Assembly (NCBI RefSeq): GCF_938015485.1 | Contig: NZ_CALLVU010000036.1 | Span: 6,512-70,511 of the forward strand | Length of the DNA stretch: 64,000 nt | From: an uncultured Lachnoanaerobaculum sp. | Lineage (GTDB): Bacteria > Bacillota > Clostridia > Lachnospirales > Lachnospiraceae | Direction: 5' to 3' | In this document: piece after piece, positions 18,225-26,665 of the stretch | Numbering within the stretch: position 1 is the first letter of the stretch | Layout of the letters: each line of letters opens with the position of its first letter | Made by a program: the position numbers and the translations under genes | Notes under the pieces: model-generated | What the model saw: the letters and a program-made list of their open reading frames with translations, nothing else | The model's database searches: none | Told to the model about the DNA's origin: nothing

Positions 18225-18511
18225 GACTGCGACCTCATACCCTTTAGCTTCTTAAATGTATCTATATCATCTTCCAAATCGTCTTGTATCAAATCATAAT
18301 ACGAATACCCGAGTTTATCATAAATTGTAATCAAGTCAGACTTGCTTACTCCTAAAATTTCTGCCGCTCTTCCATGTGATATCGTTTGATTATATATATA
18401 CGGATATAAAAGCAAAGCATTTCTCCGAAGTTCAGACTCCGGATCCGCTGCGACGAGATACCTTGACATACCTATTGGTACGTTGATAGTGATTGTTTCT
18501 GTAGCTACCAT
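18221..18511 (-). CDS. UPF0175-family antitoxin
   Basis: A 96-residue protein whose core (ETITINVP, then HGRAAEILGVSKSDLITIYDKLG) matches UPF0175, a helix-turn-helix antitoxin family encoded beside DUF3368 PIN-like proteins. The start is set at 18511 because GGAGGAG lies 5 nt upstream; the frame continues 11 codons upstream without a ribosome site. It would bind the toxin and repress the shared promoter. Confidence 0.85.
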   Translation of the reverse strand: MVATETITINVPIGMSRYLVAADPESELRRNALLLYPYIYNQTISHGRAAEILGVSKSDLITIYDKLGYSYYDLIQDDLEDDIDTFKKLKGMRSQS

Positions 18512-18577
18512 ATTACTCCTCCATATGTTCTTTATTAAATACAATTATATATTTTATATATATGCTATGCAACATCT

Positions 18578-20800
18578 TTACAAAAACTTCTCCCACTCTC
18601 TCACTCTCTTTTTCATCCCCTCAATATCAAGTACTCCACAGGCAAATCCCTTCTTTACAAGTTCATCGGGTACGAACTCGTCATACTTTTCAAACACGGG
18701 TACTTCCTTTTCATATACAAGGGAGAGCGGGTCTATGTCTTCACAGGCTTTCTTACATACAATTTTATAAAATTCCTTTTCGCTTACATTCATACTGAAT
18801 TGTATAAAATACGGTCTTACAGGGCTTAATCCCTTAAGTCCGAGTTCCCTTGCGCAGTGTATTTTCAAAAATCTCTCCAAAGCTAAAAAAGCGTAGCTGC
18901 CAAGCCAAGGAAAAAGCGCCCACATATTTCCTCCAAGATGTATAAGTACTCTGTCTTTTAACTTTGCCATATCAAAGCACGCTCTTGCCTGATCAAGTCT
19001 TACTTTTGCATTGTTCATCAAATACATATATGTAGTATTTGTACAAAGAACTTCTTTCATCTTCTCAAGCACATGAGTATGTATATCTCCGGGCACATCA
19101 CCGAAGTATGCAGGAATATTCCCCTTTATAAGGCTGACATAGATTGCCCTTTTCTTGTGGTCCACCTCTTCCACTACCCAAACTCTGCCGGCAATAGCTA
19201 CCTTACCGCCGATTGCAGGCGGTTTTACAATGGTTCCAAGTTCCTGCGATTCACTGCGAACCGAGTATTCTACATTTTCCATAAATACTGCATAGAACTT
19301 ATAGTTGTTTACCACTCTCTCACCTGTTATACCCACTATCAGTCCGCCGCCTTCAGTCCTGTTTATATGGTCCGTCTCAATCAAATGTAATAAAAGTTTC
19401 CTAAAGTCATCCTGACTTATTCGGGTAAAAGCCGAGAGTGTAAGTACCTTTGATGCAAGCTCTCCGGCACTCATCTCTCCGTTTGATGCCAGTGTGGACA
19501 TCGTCTGATGATAGAGCAGGCTGAAAGGTAACCTCTCAAGTCTTGGAGGTTCTACAAATCTTTCTTCTATATATAATTGCACCAGTGCAATACCCTGTAT
19601 CAGATACCAAGGTATCATCTCAGGCATAATTGCTCTTGGCTCAGGATGGTCTTCTCTCATCACAAACCACATCTGTGCCGGCTCGCCCCTTCTTCCCGTC
19701 CTTCCAAGTCTTTGAAGAAATCCCGATACGGTAAAGGGAGCATCTATCTGAAATGCTCTTTCAAGTCTGCCTATATCTATACCAAGTTCAAGTGTTGCAG
19801 TTGCACATATCGAAACAAGCGACTCGTCATCCTTCATCTCATCTTCCGCACTCTCACGATAAGACGCGGACAGATTGCCGTGGTGAATAAGGAATCTGTC
19901 AGGTTCGCGGTTGAACTCACAGTATTGCAAAAGATTCTGACACACAGCCTCACATTCCTCACGTGAGTTTGTAAATATCAGACATTTTCTCCCCTTTGTA
20001 TGCTCAAAGATGTAGGCAAGTCCCGGGTTTGCTCCGGTAGGGGCTTTATCACCTATAGGTTCGCTTATAGAATCTTCTTTATCTTCTCCCGCCTGTGGAG
20101 CAGTATTGAAAAAATGCTCCATAGACAGTCTCCACTTTTCCTTGCCTCTGTCAAACTCCGGAATCAGCGTCTTTCTTTTACTTCCACAAGCCAAAAAGTC
20201 TCCTGCCTCCTTCGGATTTCCGATAGTTGCAGAAAGTCCTACTCTTCTCGGGTCACAGCCTGCCGCCCTACATAATCTCTCTATCAGACAAAAGGTCTGT
20301 AAGCCTCTGTCTCCACGTAGCAGCGAGTGAATCTCATCAATCACTATAAACCTAAGGTCATGAAATAAAGATACTATTTCCATATGCTTATTTATCATCA
20401 AAGATTCAAGCGACTCGGGGGTAATCTGTAAAATTCCCGACGGCTTTCTTAAAAGTTTTCTCTTTCCGGTTTGTGTAGTATCTCCATGCCATCTTGTCAC
20501 ATTGATGTCGGCTTCCTCACATATATGACTCAACCTCTCAAACTGGTCGTTGATAAGCGCCTTAAGCGGTGCGATATAGAGTACTCCCACACTTTTTGAA
20601 GGATTCTCCTCAAGCAATGTAAGTATAGGAAAAAATGCCGCTTCAGTTTTACCTGAAGCGGTAGAAGCCGTAAGCAGCAAATTTTCGTCCGTATTAAATA
20701 TCACATCACCTGCCGCATTTTGTACTCCCCTAAGCATCTGCCAGCCCGATTCATAGATATAATTCCTGATAAAAGGGGCATATCTCTCAAACACATTCAT
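18578..20800 (-). CDS. Lhr/BrxHI-like superfamily 2 helicase
   Basis: This 740-residue DEAD/DEAH-type helicase has Walker A TASTASGKTEA, motif II VIDEIHSLL, motif III LSATIG and motif VI QRLGRTGRRG, followed by an Lhr-like C-terminal region. The closest named relative I can suggest is BrxHI of type 2 BREX, which also travels with a DUF2791 ATPase. It overlaps the ATPase gene by 4 bp (20797-20800). It probably remodels or translocates on nucleic acid under control of the two partner proteins. There is no methyltransferase, PglZ or kinase gene nearby. Confidence 0.82.
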   Translation of the reverse strand: MNVFERYAPFIRNYIYESGWQMLRGVQNAAGDVIFNTDENLLLTASTASGKTEAAFFPILTLLEENPSKSVGVLYIAPLKALINDQFERLSHICEEADINVTRWHGDTTQTGKRKLLRKPSGILQITPESLESLMINKHMEIVSLFHDLRFIVIDEIHSLLRGDRGLQTFCLIERLCRAAGCDPRRVGLSATIGNPKEAGDFLACGSKRKTLIPEFDRGKEKWRLSMEHFFNTAPQAGEDKEDSISEPIGDKAPTGANPGLAYIFEHTKGRKCLIFTNSREECEAVCQNLLQYCEFNREPDRFLIHHGNLSASYRESAEDEMKDDESLVSICATATLELGIDIGRLERAFQIDAPFTVSGFLQRLGRTGRRGEPAQMWFVMREDHPEPRAIMPEMIPWYLIQGIALVQLYIEERFVEPPRLERLPFSLLYHQTMSTLASNGEMSAGELASKVLTLSAFTRISQDDFRKLLLHLIETDHINRTEGGGLIVGITGERVVNNYKFYAVFMENVEYSVRSESQELGTIVKPPAIGGKVAIAGRVWVVEEVDHKKRAIYVSLIKGNIPAYFGDVPGDIHTHVLEKMKEVLCTNTTYMYLMNNAKVRLDQARACFDMAKLKDRVLIHLGGNMWALFPWLGSYAFLALERFLKIHCARELGLKGLSPVRPYFIQFSMNVSEKEFYKIVCKKACEDIDPLSLVYEKEVPVFEKYDEFVPDELVKKGFACGVLDIEGMKKRVREWEKFL

Positions 20801-22125
20801 AGTGTAAACTCCACAAAGTTCTCGTCTACATTATCAGACACATTATCAGGCTTTGCAAAATCAAAGCCTTCCGAATTTAAAAGCTCATTTATACTTAGAT
20901 TAGGATTTTGGTAAAGTAAATCAAGCAATTCTATAAAGTCTCTTATAACCTCTCTCGGAGTGATATTTTCACTTGCGCCAATCCTTGAATACTCAAGCTT
21001 TATAAAATCACCCAAGTCTTTATCCGTCAATGTCTTTTTATAATCATAAAGTCCTGCATGGATATCCGCCAATTTTCCGCAAAGTACAAGCATCTCCTCA
21101 GGTGTGAGCGGATCAAGTCTGATAACAGGTGAGAGTAAATCCCTCATACCGGGCCTTGAAAACTTACCCTCCGCAAGCCTTGAGCGAAGGGCTTCATAGC
21201 TGTATATTCCCCTTCTCTTATCTTCAAGCGTCTGCGGTGTAGCTCCCATTATGATACACAAGTATTTCGCCTTCCCCTGCAAGGTATCATTGTACATTGT
21301 AAGCATCTTCTCATAGTTATACTGTCTGGTAATCGCATTCGGTATCTTGTAGATATTGACAAGCTCATCCACCATAATCATCATCCCTGAGTAACCTGCC
21401 AGTCTGAAAAACATGGCAAACAGCTTGATATACTCATACCAGTCATCGTCAGTAATTATTATATTGACTCCAAGCGCCTCTTTGGCATCCGTCTTTCTTG
21501 TATATTCACCTCGAAACCAACGCACTATCTTCATCTTCATATCGTCATCACCTTCTATATAGGCATGGTAATACTTTGATAAAATATTTCCGAACTCAAA
21601 TCCGTGCACCAGTTCTGAAAGGCTTGATAAGGTAAAATAAATCTTTTTATCCACCTCTAAAGACAACTCACCGCTTCCGGGCAAAAACTTACTCTCCTCC
21701 ATGCACTCCGCTTGAATTTTGTTAATCCATTTGTCAAGGAGTAGGGTAACGGCGCCTCCCTCAGGCTTTGTCTTTGTAGACAGATTGCTTATAAGTTCTC
21801 TGTAGGTTGCAAGTCCCTGTCCCTTGGTGCCCTGCAACCTGCGCTCAGGCGAGAGGTCGGCATCCGCAACTATAAAGCCCTTGTCCATCACATAGTTTCT
21901 TATGGTCTGCAATAAAAAGCTTTTTCCGCTTCCATACTTGCCTACAATAAACCTGAACGAAGCACCTCCCTCAGATACGATATCCACATCGTGAAGTAGT
22001 GCCTCAATCTCATTCTTTCTTCCTACCGTAATATATGGCAGTCCCGTTCTCGGTACCACTCCGCCCTTTAGCGAATTGATAAGTGTCTGCGCAATTCGCT
22101 TCGGTACCCTTTTCTCGTCATTCAT
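20797..22125 (-). CDS. BrxD-like P-loop ATPase (DUF2791)
   Basis: This 442-residue P-loop ATPase has Walker A VGKYGSGKSFLL near residues 63-74 and the hydrophobic-acidic strand GMMIMVDELVNIY as the likely Walker B. It matches the BREX type 2 BrxD family (P-loop domain DUF2791). The gene overlaps both neighbours by 4 bp, so the three proteins are made in coupled amounts and probably form a complex. The reading of the TerB protein as sensor and the helicase as effector is inference. Confidence 0.8.
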   Translation of the reverse strand: MNDEKRVPKRIAQTLINSLKGGVVPRTGLPYITVGRKNEIEALLHDVDIVSEGGASFRFIVGKYGSGKSFLLQTIRNYVMDKGFIVADADLSPERRLQGTKGQGLATYRELISNLSTKTKPEGGAVTLLLDKWINKIQAECMEESKFLPGSGELSLEVDKKIYFTLSSLSELVHGFEFGNILSKYYHAYIEGDDDMKMKIVRWFRGEYTRKTDAKEALGVNIIITDDDWYEYIKLFAMFFRLAGYSGMMIMVDELVNIYKIPNAITRQYNYEKMLTMYNDTLQGKAKYLCIIMGATPQTLEDKRRGIYSYEALRSRLAEGKFSRPGMRDLLSPVIRLDPLTPEEMLVLCGKLADIHAGLYDYKKTLTDKDLGDFIKLEYSRIGASENITPREVIRDFIELLDLLYQNPNLSINELLNSEGFDFAKPDNVSDNVDENFVEFTL

Positions 22126-23672
22126 AATCTCTCCATTATATCTAAAACATCTTCTCTATAATCTTCAATCAGATAAATATCCTCTCCGTCACATTCCAGT
22201 ATATTGTCGCCTATATCATCAAAGAACCTTTCATTGAGTGTATCAGTGACAATGGAAGCAAAGAGGTTATTCTCTTTTATATAGTGCTTATAGTCTTCTC
22301 CTGCCAGTATACCTTCCAAAATCCTTATATTTATATCAATATCTGTAGACATATCCTCTTTAACAATCTCTTTTTCCTGTGTCTTTTCATTATCCGATAT
22401 ATCAAAGATTGTATCTTCGTCTTCTTCCACAATAAGGCTCTCCCTTGTGATATCCGCATCGCTTCTGATTTTGTTTAGAGCAAAAAAGTCAATATCTATC
22501 TGTTTCTTTTCATTTCCCTTTAATTCAAAAACAGCCTTATCAAACGCCTCTTTGACATAATCTCTTATCCACTTATCCTCTTCTCTTTCCTTCAGATAAT
22601 ACCCCAATTTATACTCTACTCTCATATATCTGTCAATTTCACGAAACACCGATATAAGCTTTTTCTTGTCAAAACATTCTTTAGTGTATGATTTTTCCTT
22701 CCATGCCTGCTTACTGTAGTGATAAGACCTGACACTGTTCAAAACATAATCAGTTCCTTCACGGCTTTCTTCAAGATATGGAGTGTTACCGAGCGGATAC
22801 CACCTTTTACTCTGCAATCTGCTAAAGCAATGTGTGAAAACAGTTTGTCCGTCAATACTGCCTGCTTTTAATATAGCTTTCCAAACATAGGCAAAAATAT
22901 ATATCATATTTTCTTTTTGTTTTTTCACACTCAAAGAACCTGCCACTCTGCTTCCCAATAAAAACATCAGTGCATCAAATATCTCATTATCTGAGTGGTT
23001 TTCGGGCTTTTTAAATATTTCTATCGCATCATCCCGTTTGAAAACATCTTCCCCTATATATTCTTTGATTTCCTCTGCGCTAAAGCCGTTTATAACGGAG
23101 TATTCAAAATACCATCTGTTTAAGTTGCTCTTTATTTGAGCGACGTTTTCTATGCCTTCAAGGTTTAAGATATTTTCTTCCAACTCTTTTAACTTATTTA
23201 TAGTGTCATACTTTGATACGGTGCCTATTCCGCAAAGCAACTCATATATATACAAATATATAAATGATGTATATGTACTCCTGTAATTGCCCTTTCTTAT
23301 ATCGGTCCTCCATGTAAAGTAGGACCTGAGCTGATTGGCATTAAGCTCATGATATGTGACAAAGTAACCGCAATAATCTCTCACCTTCTCATAGTAATTA
23401 TCCTCATAGTCTTCCATAAACTTTCCCTGCTTATAGAAGTTCTTACTTTTCTGATACCACGGATAATCATTATAGCTGTACATGTTTATCATCTCATAGA
23501 TTCTCTTCGGAGTTTCGTCTCTTTTCTTAAAGAAATCACTCCCCTTGCCAAAAGGTATCGCCGTATCACTATACTTTGTACCCTCACTTGATGAATCAAG
23601 CACAATCAAATCACTTTTTACATTTCTTTTATATCTTTCATTTATACAGTCAAGAAACTTTTTAGCATCCAT
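22122..23672 (-). CDS. TerB_N / TerB_C domain protein
   Basis: This 516-residue protein has an N-terminal TerB_N-like domain; the visible landmarks are NANQLRSYFTWRTDIRKGNY and the helix FIYLYIYELL. Its C-terminal ~80 residues (LNERFFDDIGDNILE, then IEDY) resemble TerB_C. An acidic linker of ~80 residues lies between. TerB-related domains occur in tellurite, stress and phage-response systems as metal-binding or scaffold modules. It leads the overlapping three-gene operon with the ATPase and helicase, 14 bp after a truncated exonuclease gene. Its biochemical role is not known to me. Confidence 0.75.
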   Translation of the reverse strand: MDAKKFLDCINERYKRNVKSDLIVLDSSSEGTKYSDTAIPFGKGSDFFKKRDETPKRIYEMINMYSYNDYPWYQKSKNFYKQGKFMEDYEDNYYEKVRDYCGYFVTYHELNANQLRSYFTWRTDIRKGNYRSTYTSFIYLYIYELLCGIGTVSKYDTINKLKELEENILNLEGIENVAQIKSNLNRWYFEYSVINGFSAEEIKEYIGEDVFKRDDAIEIFKKPENHSDNEIFDALMFLLGSRVAGSLSVKKQKENMIYIFAYVWKAILKAGSIDGQTVFTHCFSRLQSKRWYPLGNTPYLEESREGTDYVLNSVRSYHYSKQAWKEKSYTKECFDKKKLISVFREIDRYMRVEYKLGYYLKEREEDKWIRDYVKEAFDKAVFELKGNEKKQIDIDFFALNKIRSDADITRESLIVEEDEDTIFDISDNEKTQEKEIVKEDMSTDIDINIRILEGILAGEDYKHYIKENNLFASIVTDTLNERFFDDIGDNILECDGEDIYLIEDYREDVLDIMERL

Positions 23673-23686
23673 CTTTTATCCTTACA

Positions 23687-24130
23687 CTATGCCACTGCAA
23701 ACCCCAGTTCTTTATCAAACTCCGCCTGAAAGTCATGCCATTCTGTCAAATAAACTCTTTCTTCATACAAGCTTATTTCATATTTTTTTAAGCTTATCTC
23801 TTTTGAGATTTGCTTATAATCGTTTTCACTCCAAGCATATATTTTGATATCGTCATTCACACCCAAGCACCAATTTGAAAACATCTTCATTGCTTCATCA
23901 AACTTAGGAGCATTTATTACCATATCATAGGTAATGCCTGTCAATCTGCTTATCAAAGGTCTGATTCTGTTATTGTATTCAGGCTTTACATAGGTTCTGA
24001 ATGATGAAATCTCCTGATAGTTTTCATCCAACATTATAGCACCTACTTCAATAGTCTCCATAGTACAATCAAAGTCCTTATATTTATTGCTTATACTGTT
24101 CATTTCCAAATCTACAACTATATGCTTCAT
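23687..24130 (-). pseudogene. DEDDh 3'-5' exonuclease, truncated at the 3' end
   Basis: The 147-residue product starts IVVDLEMN, the Exo I motif (Asp7, Glu9) of DEDDh exonucleases of the Eri1/KapD type, and has LTGIT and a plausible Exo II aspartate in AWSENDY. The Exo III segment with the catalytic His and the last Asp, and roughly 40-60 residues around it, is absent: the frame stops after KELGFAVA, and the TerB gene starts 14 bp later. Either the gene lost its end when the operon was inserted, or the short protein has a non-catalytic role. Confidence 0.6.
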
Positions 24131-24264
24131 TGCCGCCTCCGGGTTGTTTTTATTATACTCGTATTCTACAATATATGCTGTACGATAAAAATGCCTTCAA
24201 ACTTTTATATTTATAATTTAAATGTAGGTAGGGTAATTTTACCCGGTGATAAGCTTTTAGTATC

Positions 24265-24296
24265 AAAAAGAGCCGTTGCACTGTATGCAACAGCCC
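24265..24296 (-). terminator. Intrinsic terminator after the duplicated membrane genes
   Basis: The stem GCTGTTGCA/TGCAACGGC (9 bp with one G-U pair, 5-nt loop) is followed on the minus strand by TCTTTTT. It lies just past the stop of the 24302-24814 gene. Confidence 0.85.
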
Positions 24297-24301
24297 TAAA
24301 T

Positions 24302-24814
24302 CTACTCCTGTCCGTCTCTCTCATCTCCTACAATATCTTTTAAACTGTTATTAACCCCGTCTATCCATTCTTTCTTTTTGTCCGGATTCTCTTCCCCGTA
24401 TAAATATGAATAGTATTCTGAACCTATAGAAAGCTCCATATTCTTTTTATCGGTCACATTCATATCATAACTTTTTGAAGGCAATACCGTATTGTAATAC
24501 AGCGTAGGCTTTGTATCCTCCACCTTGTTCTCCCCCTCTTTCATCCAAACAAAGGCTAAAATTCCGATAATAAATGCTATAAAACTTATCCAAAATGCTG
24601 TGGCCTCAGTCGGCATATATCTTTCTTTTTTGCTTTTATCAAGCTTTTCCTTTATAAGTGACATTCCCGTATTATTAAATAACATAGCTCCGATAATAAG
24701 TAAAGCCCAACAAACCATCGCTTTATTAAAGTATGCGAACACACCTACCGCCAATACTATTATGGATATTGTGAATAATTTCTTTTTGCTCTTTTTCTTC
24801 TTCTTGAACTCCAT
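24302..24814 (-). CDS. Small membrane protein of unknown function, tandem paralogue 2
   Basis: A 170-residue protein with a lysine-rich start (MEFKKKKKSKKK), two hydrophobic hairpin helices (about residues 13-50), a third helix around residue 80, and a charged extracytoplasmic or cytoplasmic tail. I do not recognise the family. It is a diverged duplicate of the gene at 24878-25381: the N-terminus, the helix pattern, the EDTKP motif and the KKEWID/VDSVN ending are shared. Both lie in one unit closed by the terminator at 24265-24296. Confidence 0.65.
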   Translation of the reverse strand: MEFKKKKKSKKKLFTISIIVLAVGVFAYFNKAMVCWALLIIGAMLFNNTGMSLIKEKLDKSKKERYMPTEATAFWISFIAFIIGILAFVWMKEGENKVEDTKPTLYYNTVLPSKSYDMNVTDKKNMELSIGSEYYSYLYGEENPDKKKEWIDGVNNSLKDIVGDERDGQE

Positions 24815-24877
24815 AATACTCCCCTTAAGTGAAAACTGTAAAAGTTAAAGCGATTTTATAATTATTTCTTTTTATAT

Positions 24878-25381
24878 CTATTGATTTTTTCTGTCTCCGA
24901 CAATATCATCCAAGCATTTGTTAACACTGTCTACCCATTCTTTCTTTTTATCCGTAATATAAGCCGAACGTAATTCTGAGTAATAAAGTTCTTTCTCTAA
25001 ATATTCTTCCATCTCTTTTCTGTTAATTGTACCTGTACCATGTGACGGTGCCAATATATTGTAATATGGCTTGGTATCTTCCACCTTGTTCTTCTCATTT
25101 TCCTCAAATACCCAAATAAGGGCGGCAACACCGATAAGATGTATCATAAGGCATATCACAACTGCTGCAGCTTTAGTCGATTCATATCTTTCCTTATAGT
25201 TTTCATCCAGCTTTTTCTTTACATAGCTAATGCCACCGCCACCATATGCTATACAACCGATAATGAATAAAGCCCAACAAAACTTTTCTCTATCAAAGTA
25301 TGCGAATAGACCGACCGCCAACAATATTATAGATACTATAAATAATTTCTTTTTGCTCTTTTTCTTCTCCTCAAATTCCAT
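24878..25381 (-). CDS. Small membrane protein of unknown function, tandem paralogue 1
   Basis: This 167-residue protein has the same layout as its downstream neighbour: a lysine-rich head, paired hydrophobic helices, a third helix near residue 80, then a polar tail ending KKEWVDSVNKCLDDIVGDRK. Function is unknown. The first 46 bp overlap the end of an antitoxin-like small frame in another register, so the gene appears to have been fused onto that unit's promoter. Confidence 0.65.
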   Translation of the reverse strand: MEFEEKKKSKKKLFIVSIILLAVGLFAYFDREKFCWALFIIGCIAYGGGGISYVKKKLDENYKERYESTKAAAVVICLMIHLIGVAALIWVFEENEKNKVEDTKPYYNILAPSHGTGTINRKEMEEYLEKELYYSELRSAYITDKKKEWVDSVNKCLDDIVGDRKNQ

Positions 25382-25503
25382 TTTTCTCCCCCTATATAAA
25401 AAGAACCATATACGTCTTCATCATTTTTGGCAGACTCCATAGCATTATATGTGGTTTCATTCGGCTCACTATCAATCCTTAATGTAAGATTTTCCTTTGC
25501 CAT
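25336..25503 (-). pseudogene. Internally deleted RelB/DinJ-type antitoxin remnant
   Basis: A 55-codon frame starts at 25503 after a strong AGGAGGTG site. It begins MAKENLTLRIDSE, like the first strand of RelB/DinJ antitoxins, and jumps directly to PNETTYNAMESAKNDEDVYG, which resembles the linker and C-terminal toxin-binding region of the same family. The DNA-binding helices between are missing. The last residues run into the following membrane gene in a different frame. It looks like an antitoxin with an internal deletion whose promoter now serves the membrane-protein genes. Confidence 0.6.
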
Positions 25504-25526
25504 TTCCACACCTCCTATCTAACATA

Positions 25527-25554
25527 AGTATAGCAAAAGATATACATTATACAA
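25527..25554 (-). promoter_or_regulatory. Probable sigma-A promoter upstream of the antitoxin remnant
   Basis: Minus-strand boxes TTGTAT (-35, 25549-25554) and TATACT (-10, 25527-25532) are separated by 16 bp, and the transcript would start shortly before the AGGAGGTG site. It would drive the remnant and the two membrane genes. Confidence 0.55.
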
Positions 25555-25566
25555 GTACGTTGCAAC

Positions 25567-25590
25567 AAAAAAGCCCCGGTTTCCCGAGAC
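25567..25590 (-). terminator. Intrinsic terminator after the FMN-binding gene
   Basis: A short stem CTCGG/CCGGG closed by a GAAA tetraloop (25575-25588) is followed on the minus strand by GCTTTTTTG. It lies 8 bp beyond the stop codon of the FMN-binding protein gene. Confidence 0.8.
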
Positions 25591-25597
25591 TTTGATT

Positions 25598-26665
25598 TTA
25601 TTCTTTTGCACTCTCAAGCGCTTTTGCTACTGCATTTATTATGCCTTTGGAGCTGTGAGTCGCTCCGCTTACGGCATCCACTTCTGTGGATTGTTTTTCT
25701 ATAATCTGCGGGATGACATCCTTGGCATCTATCAGATACTCCTCATCATCGCCTGTATCCACTATATTTATTTCAGATATCTTGCAGCATGAGACTGTAA
25801 CCGAAACAGTCATCTGACCGCTGTATCCTGTAGCACTGCCCTCATAAGTTCCGTCCTTATAGGTCGCATCCGAGCTTGCATTTGTACCTGCACTCTCACT
25901 TGTAGTCACATTCTCTTTTTGAGTCTTTGAACCTTTGAAGCCCACTAGGGCAATCGGTATATACAGTGCACAGATCACAACCATGAAAATGATACACAGT
26001 ATTCTTTGTTTCTCATATTTCTTTGCTCTGCATATAAGATATGCAATATATATAATTGCATATACACTAAGGTCAAATAAAGTGCTTAGATGTCCCTTTG
26101 CTATAGATATACTGAATATCATTGATATATGTATAAACAAAAGTCCGTAAAATATGTATGAAAGCCTTTGTAATGATTTCCACTTCTTAGGGTTCATCTT
26201 CTTCCTGATAACCATAAATGATGTTACGGTAAGCGGAATCAAAAGTACAATCATAACCAGTGACAACACCGCTGCAAATATTCTAGGTGCATCCAGATCT
26301 GAAATCTTCGTAAACAAAGCTACAAAGTAGTACTTACCGTATGATATATTATGGATAAGTGTAAGAAGTGCCGCTATAATTGCCATCTCACCTCTGGTAC
26401 GTAGTAACAGCCCTCTAAGCTTTGCCGCAGGACATACCGAAGCCACCATAACCAAGATAAAGAGGGCACCTGCCAAGGTGCCTCTCGCCAATATGTTTTT
26501 TACAAGATAATCAATTGCAAACGGTAATCCCTTCTTCGGTGCCAATACAGACAGGACACTTATTATAACCGTTGCTATATAAAATAATGTTGCATGTTTT
26601 TTTATAGGTTTTTCTAAAAGGTAGAAAAAGACCAATGCTGTTATCAGACATGCGATAAGCCTCAT
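25598..26665 (-). CDS. Ferric-reductase-like membrane protein with C-terminal FMN-binding domain
   Basis: This 355-residue protein has about seven membrane helices with the arrangement of ferric reductase-like transmembrane domains, then a Ser/Thr/Ala-rich linker and a C-terminal FMN-binding domain (about residues 265-355). SGAT in DAVSGATHSS is the flavinylation motif, where ApbE attaches FMN to the threonine outside the membrane. It would pass electrons from the membrane to extracytoplasmic flavin. Its start codon overlaps the stop codon of the upstream lipoprotein gene, so the two products probably work together. No apbE is in the window. Confidence 0.82.
   Translation of the reverse strand: MRLIACLITALVFFYLLEKPIKKHATLFYIATVIISVLSVLAPKKGLPFAIDYLVKNILARGTLAGALFILVMVASVCPAAKLRGLLLRTRGEMAIIAALLTLIHNISYGKYYFVALFTKISDLDAPRIFAAVLSLVMIVLLIPLTVTSFMVIRKKMNPKKWKSLQRLSYIFYGLLFIHISMIFSISIAKGHLSTLFDLSVYAIIYIAYLICRAKKYEKQRILCIIFMVVICALYIPIALVGFKGSKTQKENVTTSESAGTNASSDATYKDGTYEGSATGYSGQMTVSVTVSCCKISEINIVDTGDDEEYLIDAKDVIPQIIEKQSTEVDAVSGATHSSKGIINAVAKALESAKE

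Noticed and set aside
18578..23672. Complete type 2 BREX system
   Set aside because: Only BrxD-like and BrxHI-like proteins are present; the methyltransferase, PglZ, PglW and PglY are absent.
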